A program made the position numbers and the translations under genes. From Litorilituus sp. (GTDB taxonomy: Bacteria; Pseudomonadota; Gammaproteobacteria; Enterobacterales; Alteromonadaceae), in the NCBI GenBank assembly GCA_030754235.1, contig JASMAS010000102.1, forward strand, positions 1-56,036: a stretch of DNA of 56,036 nt, written 5' to 3'. The notes below the pieces were generated by a model. The model was not told where the DNA came from and did not search any database. It saw nothing but the letters and a program-made list of their open reading frames with translations. Of this stretch, positions 10,013-18,264 are shown in pieces (positions within the stretch are counted from its first letter, which is position 1; every line of letters begins with the position of its first letter).

Positions 10013-10342
10013 ATGATAATAGAGCAGTTTATCAACGATAAAATTCTGCAAACTACATCATATGTCAGTGCAGTTATCGATAGAACTCTGCACTACACAG
10101 AACTTGATCAGTTTATTCTCGATACAATGGAAGAATGGACTAGTTTAAATGTAGTAGATGAAACTCCTAGCAATGCCCATGAACGTGTGTTTTGGCACGT
10201 AATGCACGAACTCAGTTTACACGGTGCACAAGCCCTGCATCAAAACTTATTCTTTAAAAGTGAAATAAATACTTGTTTAGATTTTTTTAATGGCATTGGC
10301 AGTTATCCTATTGATTGCATAGGCTGGCGCCCAATAGCTTAA
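10013..10342 (+). CDS. Conserved hypothetical protein, 109 aa
   Basis: I do not recognise the family. The gene is real by its signals: AAAGGAC seven bases before the ATG and no competing frame. The product is acidic and soluble-looking with no signal peptide. Its C-terminal half is dense in aromatic and His residues (ERVFWHVMHELSLHGAQAL and CLDFFNGIGSYPID), which would be unusual for random sequence. It lies between the cyclophilin and the permease gene, with a 274-bp gap upstream in which I see no gene. Confidence 0.7.
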   Translation: MIIEQFINDKILQTTSYVSAVIDRTLHYTELDQFILDTMEEWTSLNVVDETPSNAHERVFWHVMHELSLHGAQALHQNLFFKSEINTCLDFFNGIGSYPIDCIGWRPIA

Positions 10343-10436
10343 TTTGTTCCAAGAAATGTTAATTATCTACCTCAACTAGTTGAAAGTTATTAATAAGTTT
10401 GACAATATTATTGTTTCTTCCCTTGAGTTACTGTTA

Positions 10437-11711
10437 ATGCCAACATCCTCTTTTAAAGAAGCCATTTTAAATAAACGCATGTTAATCTGTGTATTTACAG
10501 GGTTTAGCTCTGGGCTGCCATTGTTTGTTCTTTATCAATTAGTGCCGGGTTGGTTACGCTCTGAAGGCGTCAGCTTAGCCGAAATTGGATTATTCTCCCT
10601 CATCGGTATTCCCTATGTTTGGAAGTTTATCTGGTCACCATTGATTGACAGGTATTCGCTGGGCCCATTAGGGCGCAGACGAAGCTGGATGTTAGTCACC
10701 CAAGTATTACTGTTGTTATCCATTGCAATTTTTGGTTGGGTCAATCCCGTTGTGAATATCTGGTCTGTGGCTTATTTGGCAGCAGGAGTCGCTTTTTTTA
10801 GTGCTAGTCAAGATATTGTGCTTGATGCTTATCGTCGTGAATTATTACCTGATCATGAATTAGGGCTAGGTAACTCAGTTCATGTACAAGCCTATCGTTT
10901 ATCAGGCCTTGTCCCTGGTTCCTTAGCCTTCATTCTTGCCGATCATATTAGCTGGCAATCGGTATTTATTATTGTGGCCAGTTTTATGTTGCTAGGCATC
11001 TTATTGACACTTTTTATTAAAGAGTTGGATACTGGACATGATGCGCCAAAATCACTGCAAGAGGCTGTAATATTACCTTTTAAAGACTTTATTAATAGCA
11101 ACGGAGTAAAATCTGCCGCTTACACGTTAGCTTTTTTAGTGTTTTATAAACTAGGTGATAATATGGCAACCGCTCTACAAACACCATTTTTTATTGATTT
11201 AGGCTTTAGTAAAACTGAAATTGGTGTCATTGCCAAAACATCCTCATTAATCGCCATGACCATTGGTATTATTGTCGGTGGCCTTGTTATGGTAAAGCTT
11301 AGTATAAACAAGGCACTATGGCTTTTTGGTTTAGTGCAAATAGTCAGCATCCTTGGTTTTGCTGCTCTTGCTGAAATAGGACATAACAACTATGCTCTTG
11401 CCATCACCATGGGCTTTGAGTATTTAGGCGTAGGCTTGGGTGCCGCAGCTCTTACAGCGTTTATTGCCAGAACAACTAACCCTGCTTTTGCTGCCACACA
11501 AATAGCTTTATTTACTGCGCTAGCCGTATTACCCAGAACTTTTGCCAACGCCACCACAGGCTTTATTGTTGAACAAATAGGCTGGACACAATTTTACTTT
11601 TTGTGCACAGCCCTAGCAATTCCTGGTATGGTAATGCTATGTAAAGTAGCACCATGGCATGAAGTTCAAGACAAAAACAAACAAACAATTCCTCAACAAA
11701 TAGGCACTTAA
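10437..11711 (+). CDS. ampG: AmpG-type muropeptide permease (MFS)
   Basis: A 12-TM major-facilitator protein resembling AmpG, which imports GlcNAc-anhydroMurNAc peptides for cell-wall recycling. Family segments seen are FSSGLPLFVLYQL, the FKFLWSPL-like WKFIWSPLIDRYSLGPLGRRRSW, FFSASQDIVLDAYRRE and YKLGDNMATALQTPF. The start is uncertain: the ATG at 10437 (MPTSSFKEAILNKRM) gives the usual length, while a TTG at 10380 would add 19 residues. AmpG-like transporters of other specificity share these features, so the substrate is inferred from family only. A 56-codon gene follows one base after its stop. Confidence 0.82.
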   Translation: MPTSSFKEAILNKRMLICVFTGFSSGLPLFVLYQLVPGWLRSEGVSLAEIGLFSLIGIPYVWKFIWSPLIDRYSLGPLGRRRSWMLVTQVLLLLSIAIFGWVNPVVNIWSVAYLAAGVAFFSASQDIVLDAYRRELLPDHELGLGNSVHVQAYRLSGLVPGSLAFILADHISWQSVFIIVASFMLLGILLTLFIKELDTGHDAPKSLQEAVILPFKDFINSNGVKSAAYTLAFLVFYKLGDNMATALQTPFFIDLGFSKTEIGVIAKTSSLIAMTIGIIVGGLVMVKLSINKALWLFGLVQIVSILGFAALAEIGHNNYALAITMGFEYLGVGLGAAALTAFIARTTNPAFAATQIALFTALAVLPRTFANATTGFIVEQIGWTQFYFLCTALAIPGMVMLCKVAPWHEVQDKNKQTIPQQIGT

Positions 11712-11712
11712 C

Positions 11713-11883
11713 ATGCTAAGACTTTTCTTTATATTACCCATATTCATGTGCGCTATTTGGTGGTGGTACCTAAACCAACATGGCTACAGCTTAAGATCTG
11801 GTTTAAAAGGCTTTTTTTATATTCTTGGTTTTAATAGCGTTATCATCTTGTTTTTTGTGATAATGATTTATCTCACCCATTAA
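11713..11883 (+). CDS. Small membrane protein, 56 aa
   Basis: An ATG one base after the permease stop opens a 56-codon frame ending at TAA 11881-11883. The product starts MLRLFFILPIFMCAIWWWYL, then a short polar stretch NQHGYSLRSG, then a second hydrophobic segment from about residue 33 to 54. This gives two predicted TM helices joined by a polar loop. The tight coupling to the permease and the fully amphipathic pattern argue for a translated gene. I do not know its function; a partner of the permease is possible but unproven. Confidence 0.72.
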   Translation: MLRLFFILPIFMCAIWWWYLNQHGYSLRSGLKGFFYILGFNSVIILFFVIMIYLTH

Positions 11884-11899
11884 TAATAAGTTAAAATGG

Positions 11900-12793
11900 T
11901 TAATTTACCATACGCTCATTAAATGCTTTAGCAAAACGCTGCGCCGCCTTATCATCCATATTAAAGTACAATGATGGCTCGATCAATTCTGCTTCCATTA
12001 GGGCAAATTGCTGACTTTTGTCAAGGCTAACTGCCCTGACAAAATCAAGTCGAGCATATAATGGCATTTCACCTACTTGTTGGCCAACAGCTAATAATGT
12101 CTCTTGAGCTTGTGATAACAAATCCGCTTCGGGTTCTATGCTTTTTAACCGACCACCATGCTCTTCCTGTACTCTAAAGTCATTTTCTTTTGGGGTTTTC
12201 AAAATCGCATGACTATAGGAACCATTAAAATAAAATAATGAAAATTCCCCTTCACTGATCACGCTTTCAATGAAAGGTTGCACCATAAATTCACTTTCAC
12301 CAAAAACACTCAACAATTGCTCTGTGACGTTTTCAGCGGTGTTTTGATGTAACCAAAAAGTATTATCTGCATTGGCGCTAATCCTTGGTTTTATCACCAA
12401 TTGCTGACAGTTAAAGTGTTTAAAAAAAGTATTCAGCTTTTCAGCTCTAAACTTTGAACACCATAAAGTCGAGACTATATTTACGTGTCGCTGGGCTAAT
12501 GATTTTAAATAAACTTTATCTATATTCCACTTGACCGTTGTTAAGGAGTTTAGCAATACAGCGCTTGATTGTTCAATTTGCTCCAAGACTGAAATAAAGG
12601 CGCTAGCATCATCTTGATAATCCCAGGGACTACGTATAATAACAGCATCATAGCATTGCCAATTTATATTGTTGGCACGCCATGAAATTAATTCTGTCTG
12701 CCAGCCTAGCTCTGCAAGGGGTGGAATAAGCAAATTATCATAACATTCAAAATCACTTAAATTATCCATGGTTAAAATAGCGCAACTTTTCAT
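11900..12793 (-). CDS. ATP-grasp domain protein (DcsG/RimK-like)
   Basis: A 297-aa protein of the ATP-grasp superfamily, whose members ligate a carboxylate to an amine or similar nucleophile using ATP. Recognisable parts are the N-terminal AVIIRSPWDYQDD, then NSLTTVKWNIDKVYL, the nucleotide-binding QLVIKPRISANADNT and the C-terminal LMEAELIEPSLYF that ligates Mg2+. This pattern is the one found in the D-cycloserine ligase DcsG and its many uncharacterised proteobacterial homologues. The real substrate is unknown. GAGGTG lies five bases before the ATG at 12793. The gene is alone on its strand. Confidence 0.8.
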   Translation of the reverse strand: MKSCAILTMDNLSDFECYDNLLIPPLAELGWQTELISWRANNINWQCYDAVIIRSPWDYQDDASAFISVLEQIEQSSAVLLNSLTTVKWNIDKVYLKSLAQRHVNIVSTLWCSKFRAEKLNTFFKHFNCQQLVIKPRISANADNTFWLHQNTAENVTEQLLSVFGESEFMVQPFIESVISEGEFSLFYFNGSYSHAILKTPKENDFRVQEEHGGRLKSIEPEADLLSQAQETLLAVGQQVGEMPLYARLDFVRAVSLDKSQQFALMEAELIEPSLYFNMDDKAAQRFAKAFNERMVN

Positions 12794-12936
12794 TTAACAC
12801 CTCAATTGTATACAAAATACTTTCGATGATATTAACAAATAATACTAAAAATTTTAAGCCATGAACGTTTTATCCCCTTACTTTTTAAGTAAATATGCTA
12901 ACATTAGCTTAATAACAATCACTTTGTGGAATAGTC

Positions 12937-13779
12937 ATGCTCATCGTTGATCAAAAAATATTAGATGATATTAGCCGCGGTTTTTCTGTCCCTGCTCAAC
13001 CTAAATTATTACTTAATTTACTCAAATTAATGGCCGAATCCACCCCTGATATTAACGCGATTGCTGACTGTATTAGTAAAGATATTGCCGTGAGTGCCGC
13101 GATTCTAAAAACGGTCAACTCTCCTTTGTATGGATTAAATCGCACCATGACCGATATTAAAATGTCAGTAAACTACATCGGCATATATGGTGTGATTATG
13201 TTAGTGACAGGGAGTTTACTAAAAAAAAGTTTTGATACAAACAACTGTAGCATTGACCTTGAAGATTTTTGGAAAATAACCTCTGCACTAGCAGATACAG
13301 CCATTAAACTAGGTAAAGTCTATAAGAGCCATATTCCTGTAGATAAATTTTTTAGCTTAGGGTTATTTCATGCCTGTGGTATACCCGTTATGGCAATGAA
13401 ATATAAAAACTACCAATACGTTATCGATCAAGCGTATATGACACCTGAGCTTTCTCTTCCCAAAATAGAAGAGCAGCATTACCAAGTAAATCATGCCACT
13501 GTTGGTTACTTTGTTGCCAGTTCTTGGCGCTTACCAAAAGATGTTTGCCAAATTATTTTACAACACCATGAGCGTGACTACCTTGCTACAATTGGTGATC
13601 CAACCAAACAAGATTTATATGCTATTTTAAAGCTTGCTGAAAACATTATATCTCTTAAATATGTTGAGCGCCCCTCTGCAGATTGGTTGTACATTGAAGC
13701 TGATGTATTACGAGTTTTAGATATCAATAAAGATAATTTACCTGATATTATCAAACAAGCAAGCGAAGCTATATCATAA
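12937..13779 (+). CDS. HDOD domain protein
   Basis: A 280-aa HDOD protein. This domain is a degenerate HD-type fold found in bacterial signalling proteins and lacks the metal-binding residues of true phosphohydrolases. Typical segments are VPAQPKLLLNLLKLM, ISKDIAVSAAILKTVNSPLYGL, SVNYIGIYGVIMLV and LGLFHACGIPVMA, then VGYFVASSWRLP and ILQHHE. The HD of active enzymes is replaced (FHACG). It has no other domain, so a partner is needed to explain what it senses. GGA seven bases before the ATG is the ribosome binding site. Confidence 0.88.
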   Translation: MLIVDQKILDDISRGFSVPAQPKLLLNLLKLMAESTPDINAIADCISKDIAVSAAILKTVNSPLYGLNRTMTDIKMSVNYIGIYGVIMLVTGSLLKKSFDTNNCSIDLEDFWKITSALADTAIKLGKVYKSHIPVDKFFSLGLFHACGIPVMAMKYKNYQYVIDQAYMTPELSLPKIEEQHYQVNHATVGYFVASSWRLPKDVCQIILQHHERDYLATIGDPTKQDLYAILKLAENIISLKYVERPSADWLYIEADVLRVLDINKDNLPDIIKQASEAIS

Positions 13780-13799
13780 TATATGACCAGTACTATTAT

Positions 13800-14189
13800 C
13801 TATGACGGGTAGATGTTATTGGTAAATTTCGCCCAAGATAGAAGTAGCATTCGAAAATCTTCTAAACCACAAGACGCCATTTCATTCTGATCAAAATTTA
13901 TATGTTCTGAAATTAACATATCTGACAACGGTTCAGCTCCATTTAAACTGGCATTAGTTTGAATTTCTACATCCGTTTGGCTAATCGCGACAGAGTATTC
14001 ATGACCTGTTATAACAACTTCGCTCTGAAGACCTTTTTCAACTTGCTCAATTGCAGATAATAGTTGCGTCAGCTTATAACTATCATGCCCTAATTCAACT
14101 TCAATCCAAGGACCTACCACTTCATGTTCTAAAGAAAAGAGAGCCTTTGCTTCACCCGTGATTGCATCATGTAAAAATTCATATTCCAT
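13800..14189 (-). CDS. yacL: YacL family protein (UPF0231)
   Basis: A 129-aa protein of unknown function related to E. coli YacL (120 aa). Family landmarks are the N-terminal MEYEFLHDAITG, HEVVGPWIEVE, the central GHEYSVAI and the C-terminal SCGLEDFRMLL. I take the ATG at 14189, which matches the family start and has GGTAAG upstream, over the in-frame ATG four codons earlier at 14201. It converges with the HDOD gene across 20 bases with no visible terminator. Confidence 0.88.
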   Translation of the reverse strand: MEYEFLHDAITGEAKALFSLEHEVVGPWIEVELGHDSYKLTQLLSAIEQVEKGLQSEVVITGHEYSVAISQTDVEIQTNASLNGAEPLSDMLISEHINFDQNEMASCGLEDFRMLLLSWAKFTNNIYPS

Positions 14190-14236
14190 AAAGCTTACCA
14201 TATTATATTGCTAACAAATTAATTGTAGCAAAAAAA

Positions 14237-15553
14237 TCATCTATTAGGGTTGATAGGAAGAAGAACGTTCAATCTTTTATCTACAGTAAAATATAAACTG
14301 ACAGTGTTTATCATAATAAATAGCAGCCATAAAAACTCGATAAACAATAGAAGTGAAAACAGCCAAAAAGTGCTTGGTTTCATAATTGTTATCAGCATAC
14401 TACCTCCTGAAAACACATGTAAATAAAATAACCATTGCCCATGCTTTTTATTCAAAAACTCATGCATGTGTGGAATATACTTCATGGCAGAAAAATCAGT
14501 TAAACAACGTTGCTGTAAGTGGGTATAACTTAAAAAAGGCAATATTTTTAATAGCATTCCTTGTATAACGGAGAATAAATAAAAATAAATAAAAAGACTG
14601 ATCAATAATAAAGTCTTCCTTTGTAAAATAGCCTTTGAAAGGTAATCATTGGGAATATAATACAACACAGTCAATACCAACAAACTTAAAGCTGACAATT
14701 GCCAATACTGTATACTCGTATCAGGTATCTTTCGTTTTCGTTTTTTTATTACCCAAAGTAGGCTTAATGCAAAAATAGCATGCAAAAAAACTAATAAATT
14801 CAACGCAATTCTTTCTTGAAAATAAGAAACAACCAAGCAAGTAAATATAGCTACTGGTATAGAGCAAGTAATATTGGAAGGAAAGCTAGGAGCAACATGA
14901 AACATGGGAATAACCTGAAAACTAACCGCAATAATAAGCAATCCAGCCCAGCCAAAAAGCCCTAAAATAGCATGAATATTCGTTAGCTGTTTACTTACAA
15001 CTAAAAGGGAAAAGTCATCGCCCAAAAACCATAGTTGAGTTCGACTAAGTAGAACGAGTCCGATTATCACCACTAGAAACAGAGAAAAAATTGACAACCT
15101 CAAGCCGGTGATAGCACTTCCCTGACCTAGCTTTTTAACCAAAACCCAAGCTACTGCGCCAATATATAGAAGAAAACAAACGCTGAGTAAAAAAACACTG
15201 AGAAAAAAGAGCATAGTACTTGGCCAGAGAAAATTAGCAATTAAAGATAAAGTCCCTACCACTAGCAAAGCATGACAACTACTGGCTATCAAACGCGGCT
15301 TTGCTATACCAATGCCACCAATCACAGGGAGTAGTTGTAATAATGCTCCCATCATAACCATAGTGATAAACCCTAAAGTAAAACCATGAGTCAATGCTAA
15401 CATGCTTGGCTGCCAACGACTTAACCATAGAGATTCACCTGAGTAAAAAATAAGACTTGCTGATAGTAAGACAAAAAGAGGAGCGCTTATAAAAAAGCGA
15501 AATGGAAGATCTATAGGTGGCAAGGCATTAAAAGACAAACCTGAACTATTCAT
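14237..15553 (-). CDS. NnrS-like / heme-copper-oxidase-like membrane protein
   Basis: A 438-aa integral membrane protein with about 12 hydrophobic segments. His-containing helices such as LALTHGFTLGFITMVMMGAL and NIHAILGLFGWAGLLIIAV, followed by QVIPMFHVAP, recall NnrS proteins and the heme-binding subunit I fold of terminal oxidases. NnrS-type proteins are tied to nitric-oxide stress in proteobacteria. The start codon overlaps the stop of the upstream DUF2249 gene as ATGA, so translation is coupled. With the hemerythrin gene these form one minus-strand operon. The heme ligands are inferred, not shown. Confidence 0.75.
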   Translation of the reverse strand: MNSSGLSFNALPPIDLPFRFFISAPLFVLLSASLIFYSGESLWLSRWQPSMLALTHGFTLGFITMVMMGALLQLLPVIGGIGIAKPRLIASSCHALLVVGTLSLIANFLWPSTMLFFLSVFLLSVCFLLYIGAVAWVLVKKLGQGSAITGLRLSIFSLFLVVIIGLVLLSRTQLWFLGDDFSLLVVSKQLTNIHAILGLFGWAGLLIIAVSFQVIPMFHVAPSFPSNITCSIPVAIFTCLVVSYFQERIALNLLVFLHAIFALSLLWVIKKRKRKIPDTSIQYWQLSALSLLVLTVLYYIPNDYLSKAILQRKTLLLISLFIYFYLFSVIQGMLLKILPFLSYTHLQQRCLTDFSAMKYIPHMHEFLNKKHGQWLFYLHVFSGGSMLITIMKPSTFWLFSLLLFIEFLWLLFIMINTVSLYFTVDKRLNVLLPINPNR

Positions 15554-15822
15554 TCATTAATCCCCTGATGCCCTTTAATAATCTGTTCAAACGACGGAGC
15601 ATCTCTTAGGTGATAAATATACAAGGTAATGTTATCGTTAGAATGCACCTCACAGTGATATGCTAACCCCGCATCAACAAGCTTTTTATACAGTGGGAAA
15701 GGTTCTCGTCTATGCTTTATTCGTAAGCAACTGTTTTCAGCTAATGTTGATAAGCTTTGTAAAATAGAAGACATTGGCTCTGGTGGCGCCAAATCACTAA
15801 CATCTAAAGAAATTATCTGCAT
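15550..15822 (-). CDS. DUF2249 domain protein
   Basis: A 90-aa single-domain protein with the DUF2249 signature LDVSDLAPPEPMSSIL near the N-terminus and HRREPFPLYKKLVDAG in the middle. DUF2249 domains have a TusA-like fold and are repeatedly found beside hemerythrin-like and denitrification or NO-response genes; their biochemical role is unknown. It overlaps the NnrS-like gene by four bases (ATGA) and lies 32 bases after the hemerythrin gene. Confidence 0.87.
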   Translation of the reverse strand: MQIISLDVSDLAPPEPMSSILQSLSTLAENSCLRIKHRREPFPLYKKLVDAGLAYHCEVHSNDNITLYIYHLRDAPSFEQIIKGHQGINE

Positions 15823-15854
15823 AAGTATTACTCAGAATTACGCATTAATGAACG

Positions 15855-16289
15855 CTATGATACTGACTTAAAAGCATCAACAATTTTGTTACCATCGCTG
15901 ACATGCTCAGCCATCATAGGGTAAAGCATCATTTCTTCTTTCATATTATGCTGCTGCATCATGACCATTAAGGTTTCTGACAATCCCAAATATTCATCCT
16001 TTACTTTCGCTGCGAGGGCATTGTCTAACTCTTGCACTAAAGCACGCATTTGCTGGTGTTCCATGCGCATGACTTGAGTCGGTCCTGCGATCATACCGGT
16101 TGCCTGTTCAAACTTAGGAAATAAGATATCTTCTTCTTGATTAAAATGTTGATTTAATTCTTGTGCAAAACATTGCCATTTTTCTAATGCTAAAGGCCAG
16201 TTTTGTTGGGCAACTGCTGATTCAGCTTCTGAGAAAACATCATCACATTCACGGTGCTTTGCGGTCATATATTCAGGGATGGTATTCAT
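15855..16289 (-). CDS. Hemerythrin-like (HHE) domain protein
   Basis: A 144-aa four-helix hemerythrin protein expected to bind a non-heme di-iron centre. The metal-ligand pattern is complete: an early His in AKHRECDDVF, H...E in NQHFNQEEDILFP, His in RMEHQQMRAL, and H...E in QQHNMKEEMMLYP. Such proteins sense or protect against O2, NO or related stress, and resemble the C-terminal half of the RIC/YtfE repair proteins, but there is no ScdA-type N-terminal domain here. AGGATC precedes the ATG. It is the first gene of the cluster with DUF2249 and the NnrS-like protein. Confidence 0.9.
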   Translation of the reverse strand: MNTIPEYMTAKHRECDDVFSEAESAVAQQNWPLALEKWQCFAQELNQHFNQEEDILFPKFEQATGMIAGPTQVMRMEHQQMRALVQELDNALAAKVKDEYLGLSETLMVMMQQHNMKEEMMLYPMMAEHVSDGNKIVDAFKSVS

Positions 16290-16611
16290 AGAAGATCCTG
16301 CATGGAAGAGTATTTATATAGTGAGTCTATTTTAATAAGTATTAAGTATTTTCAGCTATTTCAGGTCAACATGCTTTGACTTAAATTAAGAAAAAATAAA
16401 ATAACTTAATCATAGTTATTGAATATTTCATCATTTCGAGCAGTGTTCTGTTCGCTAATGAACTTAGTCTTACCTGTAAACCCTAGATCTGGAGCAGTCT
16501 ATAATAACGCTGGCATTTTAATGCAAAATAATCTTAAATAGCCCTAACAGTCAATTTTACCCATCGCACTCACTGATTAATTGGTTTGATACTGATATAA
16601 ATAGGATAAAA
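16290..16611. other. Divergent intergenic region between hemerythrin cluster and GFA gene
   Basis: No gene is recognised. It must hold the promoters of both flanking genes. TTGAC-TTAA-ATTAA at 16376-16389 resembles an FNR-type site (consensus TTGAT-N4-ATCAA, two mismatches), about 87 bases upstream of the hemerythrin start. This is suggestive only. Confidence 0.35.
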
Positions 16612-16992
16612 ATGAAATACAAAGGAAGCTGCCATTGCCAAGCGATCACTTTTGAAGTTGACTCTACTAACGTAGTTGAAGTTGAACGTTGCAATTGCTC
16701 TATTTGCAGCAAATCAGGTTTTTTGCATTTAATCGTGCCATTAAGCAAATTTTCTCTCCTATCAGGCGAAGAGGCTATCAGCACTTATACCTTTGGTTCT
16801 GGCGTTGCAAAGCACACTTTTTGCAAGTATTGCGGGATAAAACCCTTTTATATACCTCGCTCAAACCCTGATGGTATTGATATTAATATTAACTGCTTAG
16901 AAACAAAACCCCATACTATAAACACAGTCGATTTTGATGGAAAAAATTGGGAAGATAATGCAGAAAAATTAAGTCACAAGAGCAAAGAGTAA
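16612..16992 (+). CDS. GFA family zinc-binding protein
   Basis: A 126-aa member of the GFA family, named for a glutathione-dependent formaldehyde-activating enzyme whose activity is disputed. The zinc-binding cysteines are in YKGSCHCQAITFEV at the N-terminus, ERCNCSICSKSG at about residues 27-38 and FCKYCGIKPF at about residue 70. The length is typical for single-domain members. AGGATAAAA precedes the ATG. It is a lone gene; function cannot be inferred from context. Confidence 0.88.
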   Translation: MKYKGSCHCQAITFEVDSTNVVEVERCNCSICSKSGFLHLIVPLSKFSLLSGEEAISTYTFGSGVAKHTFCKYCGIKPFYIPRSNPDGIDININCLETKPHTINTVDFDGKNWEDNAEKLSHKSKE

Positions 16993-17341
16993 GTTATTTA
17001 ATTACTGTTTATACTAGGAACACAGCCTGGTTTTAAATCTAAGAAAAAACATCTTGAATAAAGTTTAAACAGTAAAAATTCTAACCTACAAGAGAAATAT
17101 TCACCGCCATTTAATGGATTCTCCAAGCGTAGCAATGTTATAAGAAACCTATTGCTAATAGCAGAAACGGTTACATCTGATAAATGAAGTGTATATATTA
17201 AGTGCTAAGCACCATAATAAACGCACGGTTAGGCTGCCATAGGTGAAAAAACATACCAGCTTAATGGCTGTAGCAAACCTACATAAACGAATTATCGCTT
17301 GGCAAACAACTATACAGGCGCCTATTGGCTTTCATTTATCA
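16993..17341. other. Intergenic region between GFA gene and argR
   Basis: Convergent gap of 349 bp. No open frame with recognisable product in any frame and no clear terminator. A 9-bp inverted repeat (TTACTGTTT at 17002-17010 and AAACAGTAA at 17067-17075) is too widely spaced to be convincing. Confidence 0.4.
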
Positions 17342-17824
17342 TTAATGATTATTTTTAACCCCTAACAAATTACAAATATCTTGGGTGATCACTTCTATTT
17401 TGCAGGCATCAATAGGGGCGATAAAAATCGTATCATCACCTGCTAAAGTGCCCAATATTCCTGCTGCTTCCCCCATGCTATCGAGCATTCTTGAAATCAA
17501 AGGTGCACCACCAATTCCTGTTTTAACAATAATTTGCATACCATTATGCTTAACACTTAATACCACAGACTCGATTGAGTGCTTTGACTTGGGCACAGCG
17601 AGCTCGTCAGGTAAAATATAGATCATTTCGTTGTTAGCATTGCGGGTTTTAACCGCGCCTAATTTAGATAGTAAGCGAGAGATTTTAGCTTGAGACATAT
17701 TATCAAAGCCTTGCTCAGATAATGCTTGGGCTAACTGGCCTTGCGAGCCGTAGCACTGCTCTTTTAGCAAACGTTTAAATGCCTGCACTAAATTTGATTC
17801 ATTTTCTTTTCTAGGTGTGGTCAT
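17342..17824 (-). CDS. argR: Arginine repressor ArgR
   Basis: A 160-aa transcription factor that binds ARG boxes as a hexamer with L-arginine as corepressor. The winged-helix N-terminal half contains FKRLLKEQCYGSQGQLAQAL and MSQAKISRLLSKLGAVKTRN. The C-terminal arginine-binding half contains TGIGGAPLISRMLDS and GTLAGDDTIFIAP, including the Asp-Asp pair that contacts arginine. In many gammaproteobacteria argR lies next to mdh; here it stands alone beside a mobile element-like repeat. Confidence 0.95.
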   Translation of the reverse strand: MTTPRKENESNLVQAFKRLLKEQCYGSQGQLAQALSEQGFDNMSQAKISRLLSKLGAVKTRNANNEMIYILPDELAVPKSKHSIESVVLSVKHNGMQIIVKTGIGGAPLISRMLDSMGEAAGILGTLAGDDTIFIAPIDACKIEVITQDICNLLGVKNNH

Positions 17825-17959
17825 TTCAGCAACATCTCACAGAGTAAGTACAATTAAGATGACACTATTCTACACGATTTCACAGCAATTGGCAGAGCTT
17901 GCTTGACTGTACATATAGACTAGCGCAGAATTCTACAGTCAAAAATGTTTTAACATTAG

Positions 17960-18220
17960 GGTCTGTTGATCTTTCACGGTTAAATTTTGTTCGAGATAAA
18001 AGCTTGTTAATTGAGGCGAGTAGTGTGTAGTTTAGTCACTCTAAGTCAATACAACTCAACAAAGCGTAAAACGCTTTTAGCCAAATTCTTCGGACAGCGT
18101 TTGTTGGTCATTTTTACGGTGTTATCGCCTTTTTATGTGGAATAACTACATGACAAAAGCACTGCCTTGTATAAAGCCCCTACAAACTGCTGCAAAAAAA
18201 TCTCGAAAGATCAACAGACC
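17960..18220. mobile_element. MITE-like element with 16-bp terminal inverted repeats
   Basis: A 261-bp noncoding block bounded by perfect 16-bp inverted repeats: GGTCTGTTGATCTTTC at 17960-17975 and its complement at 18205-18220. A subterminal TCGAGAT also occurs near both ends. There is no open frame of note inside, so if mobile it depends on a transposase elsewhere. A TTA triplet lies just outside both ends (one base further out on the left), possibly a target duplication. It sits between argR and the S46 peptidase gene, 45 bases before the latter's start, so it may supply or disturb its promoter. No second copy was seen in this window. Confidence 0.78.
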
Positions 18221-18264
18221 TTATCGTAACAATTAATAATTTAAAAAATACTGGAACGTACACT

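Noticed and set aside
17002..17075. 9-bp inverted repeat as the ends of a mobile element
   Set aside because: Short arms 56 bp apart in AT-rich DNA, no duplication outside; chance is likely.
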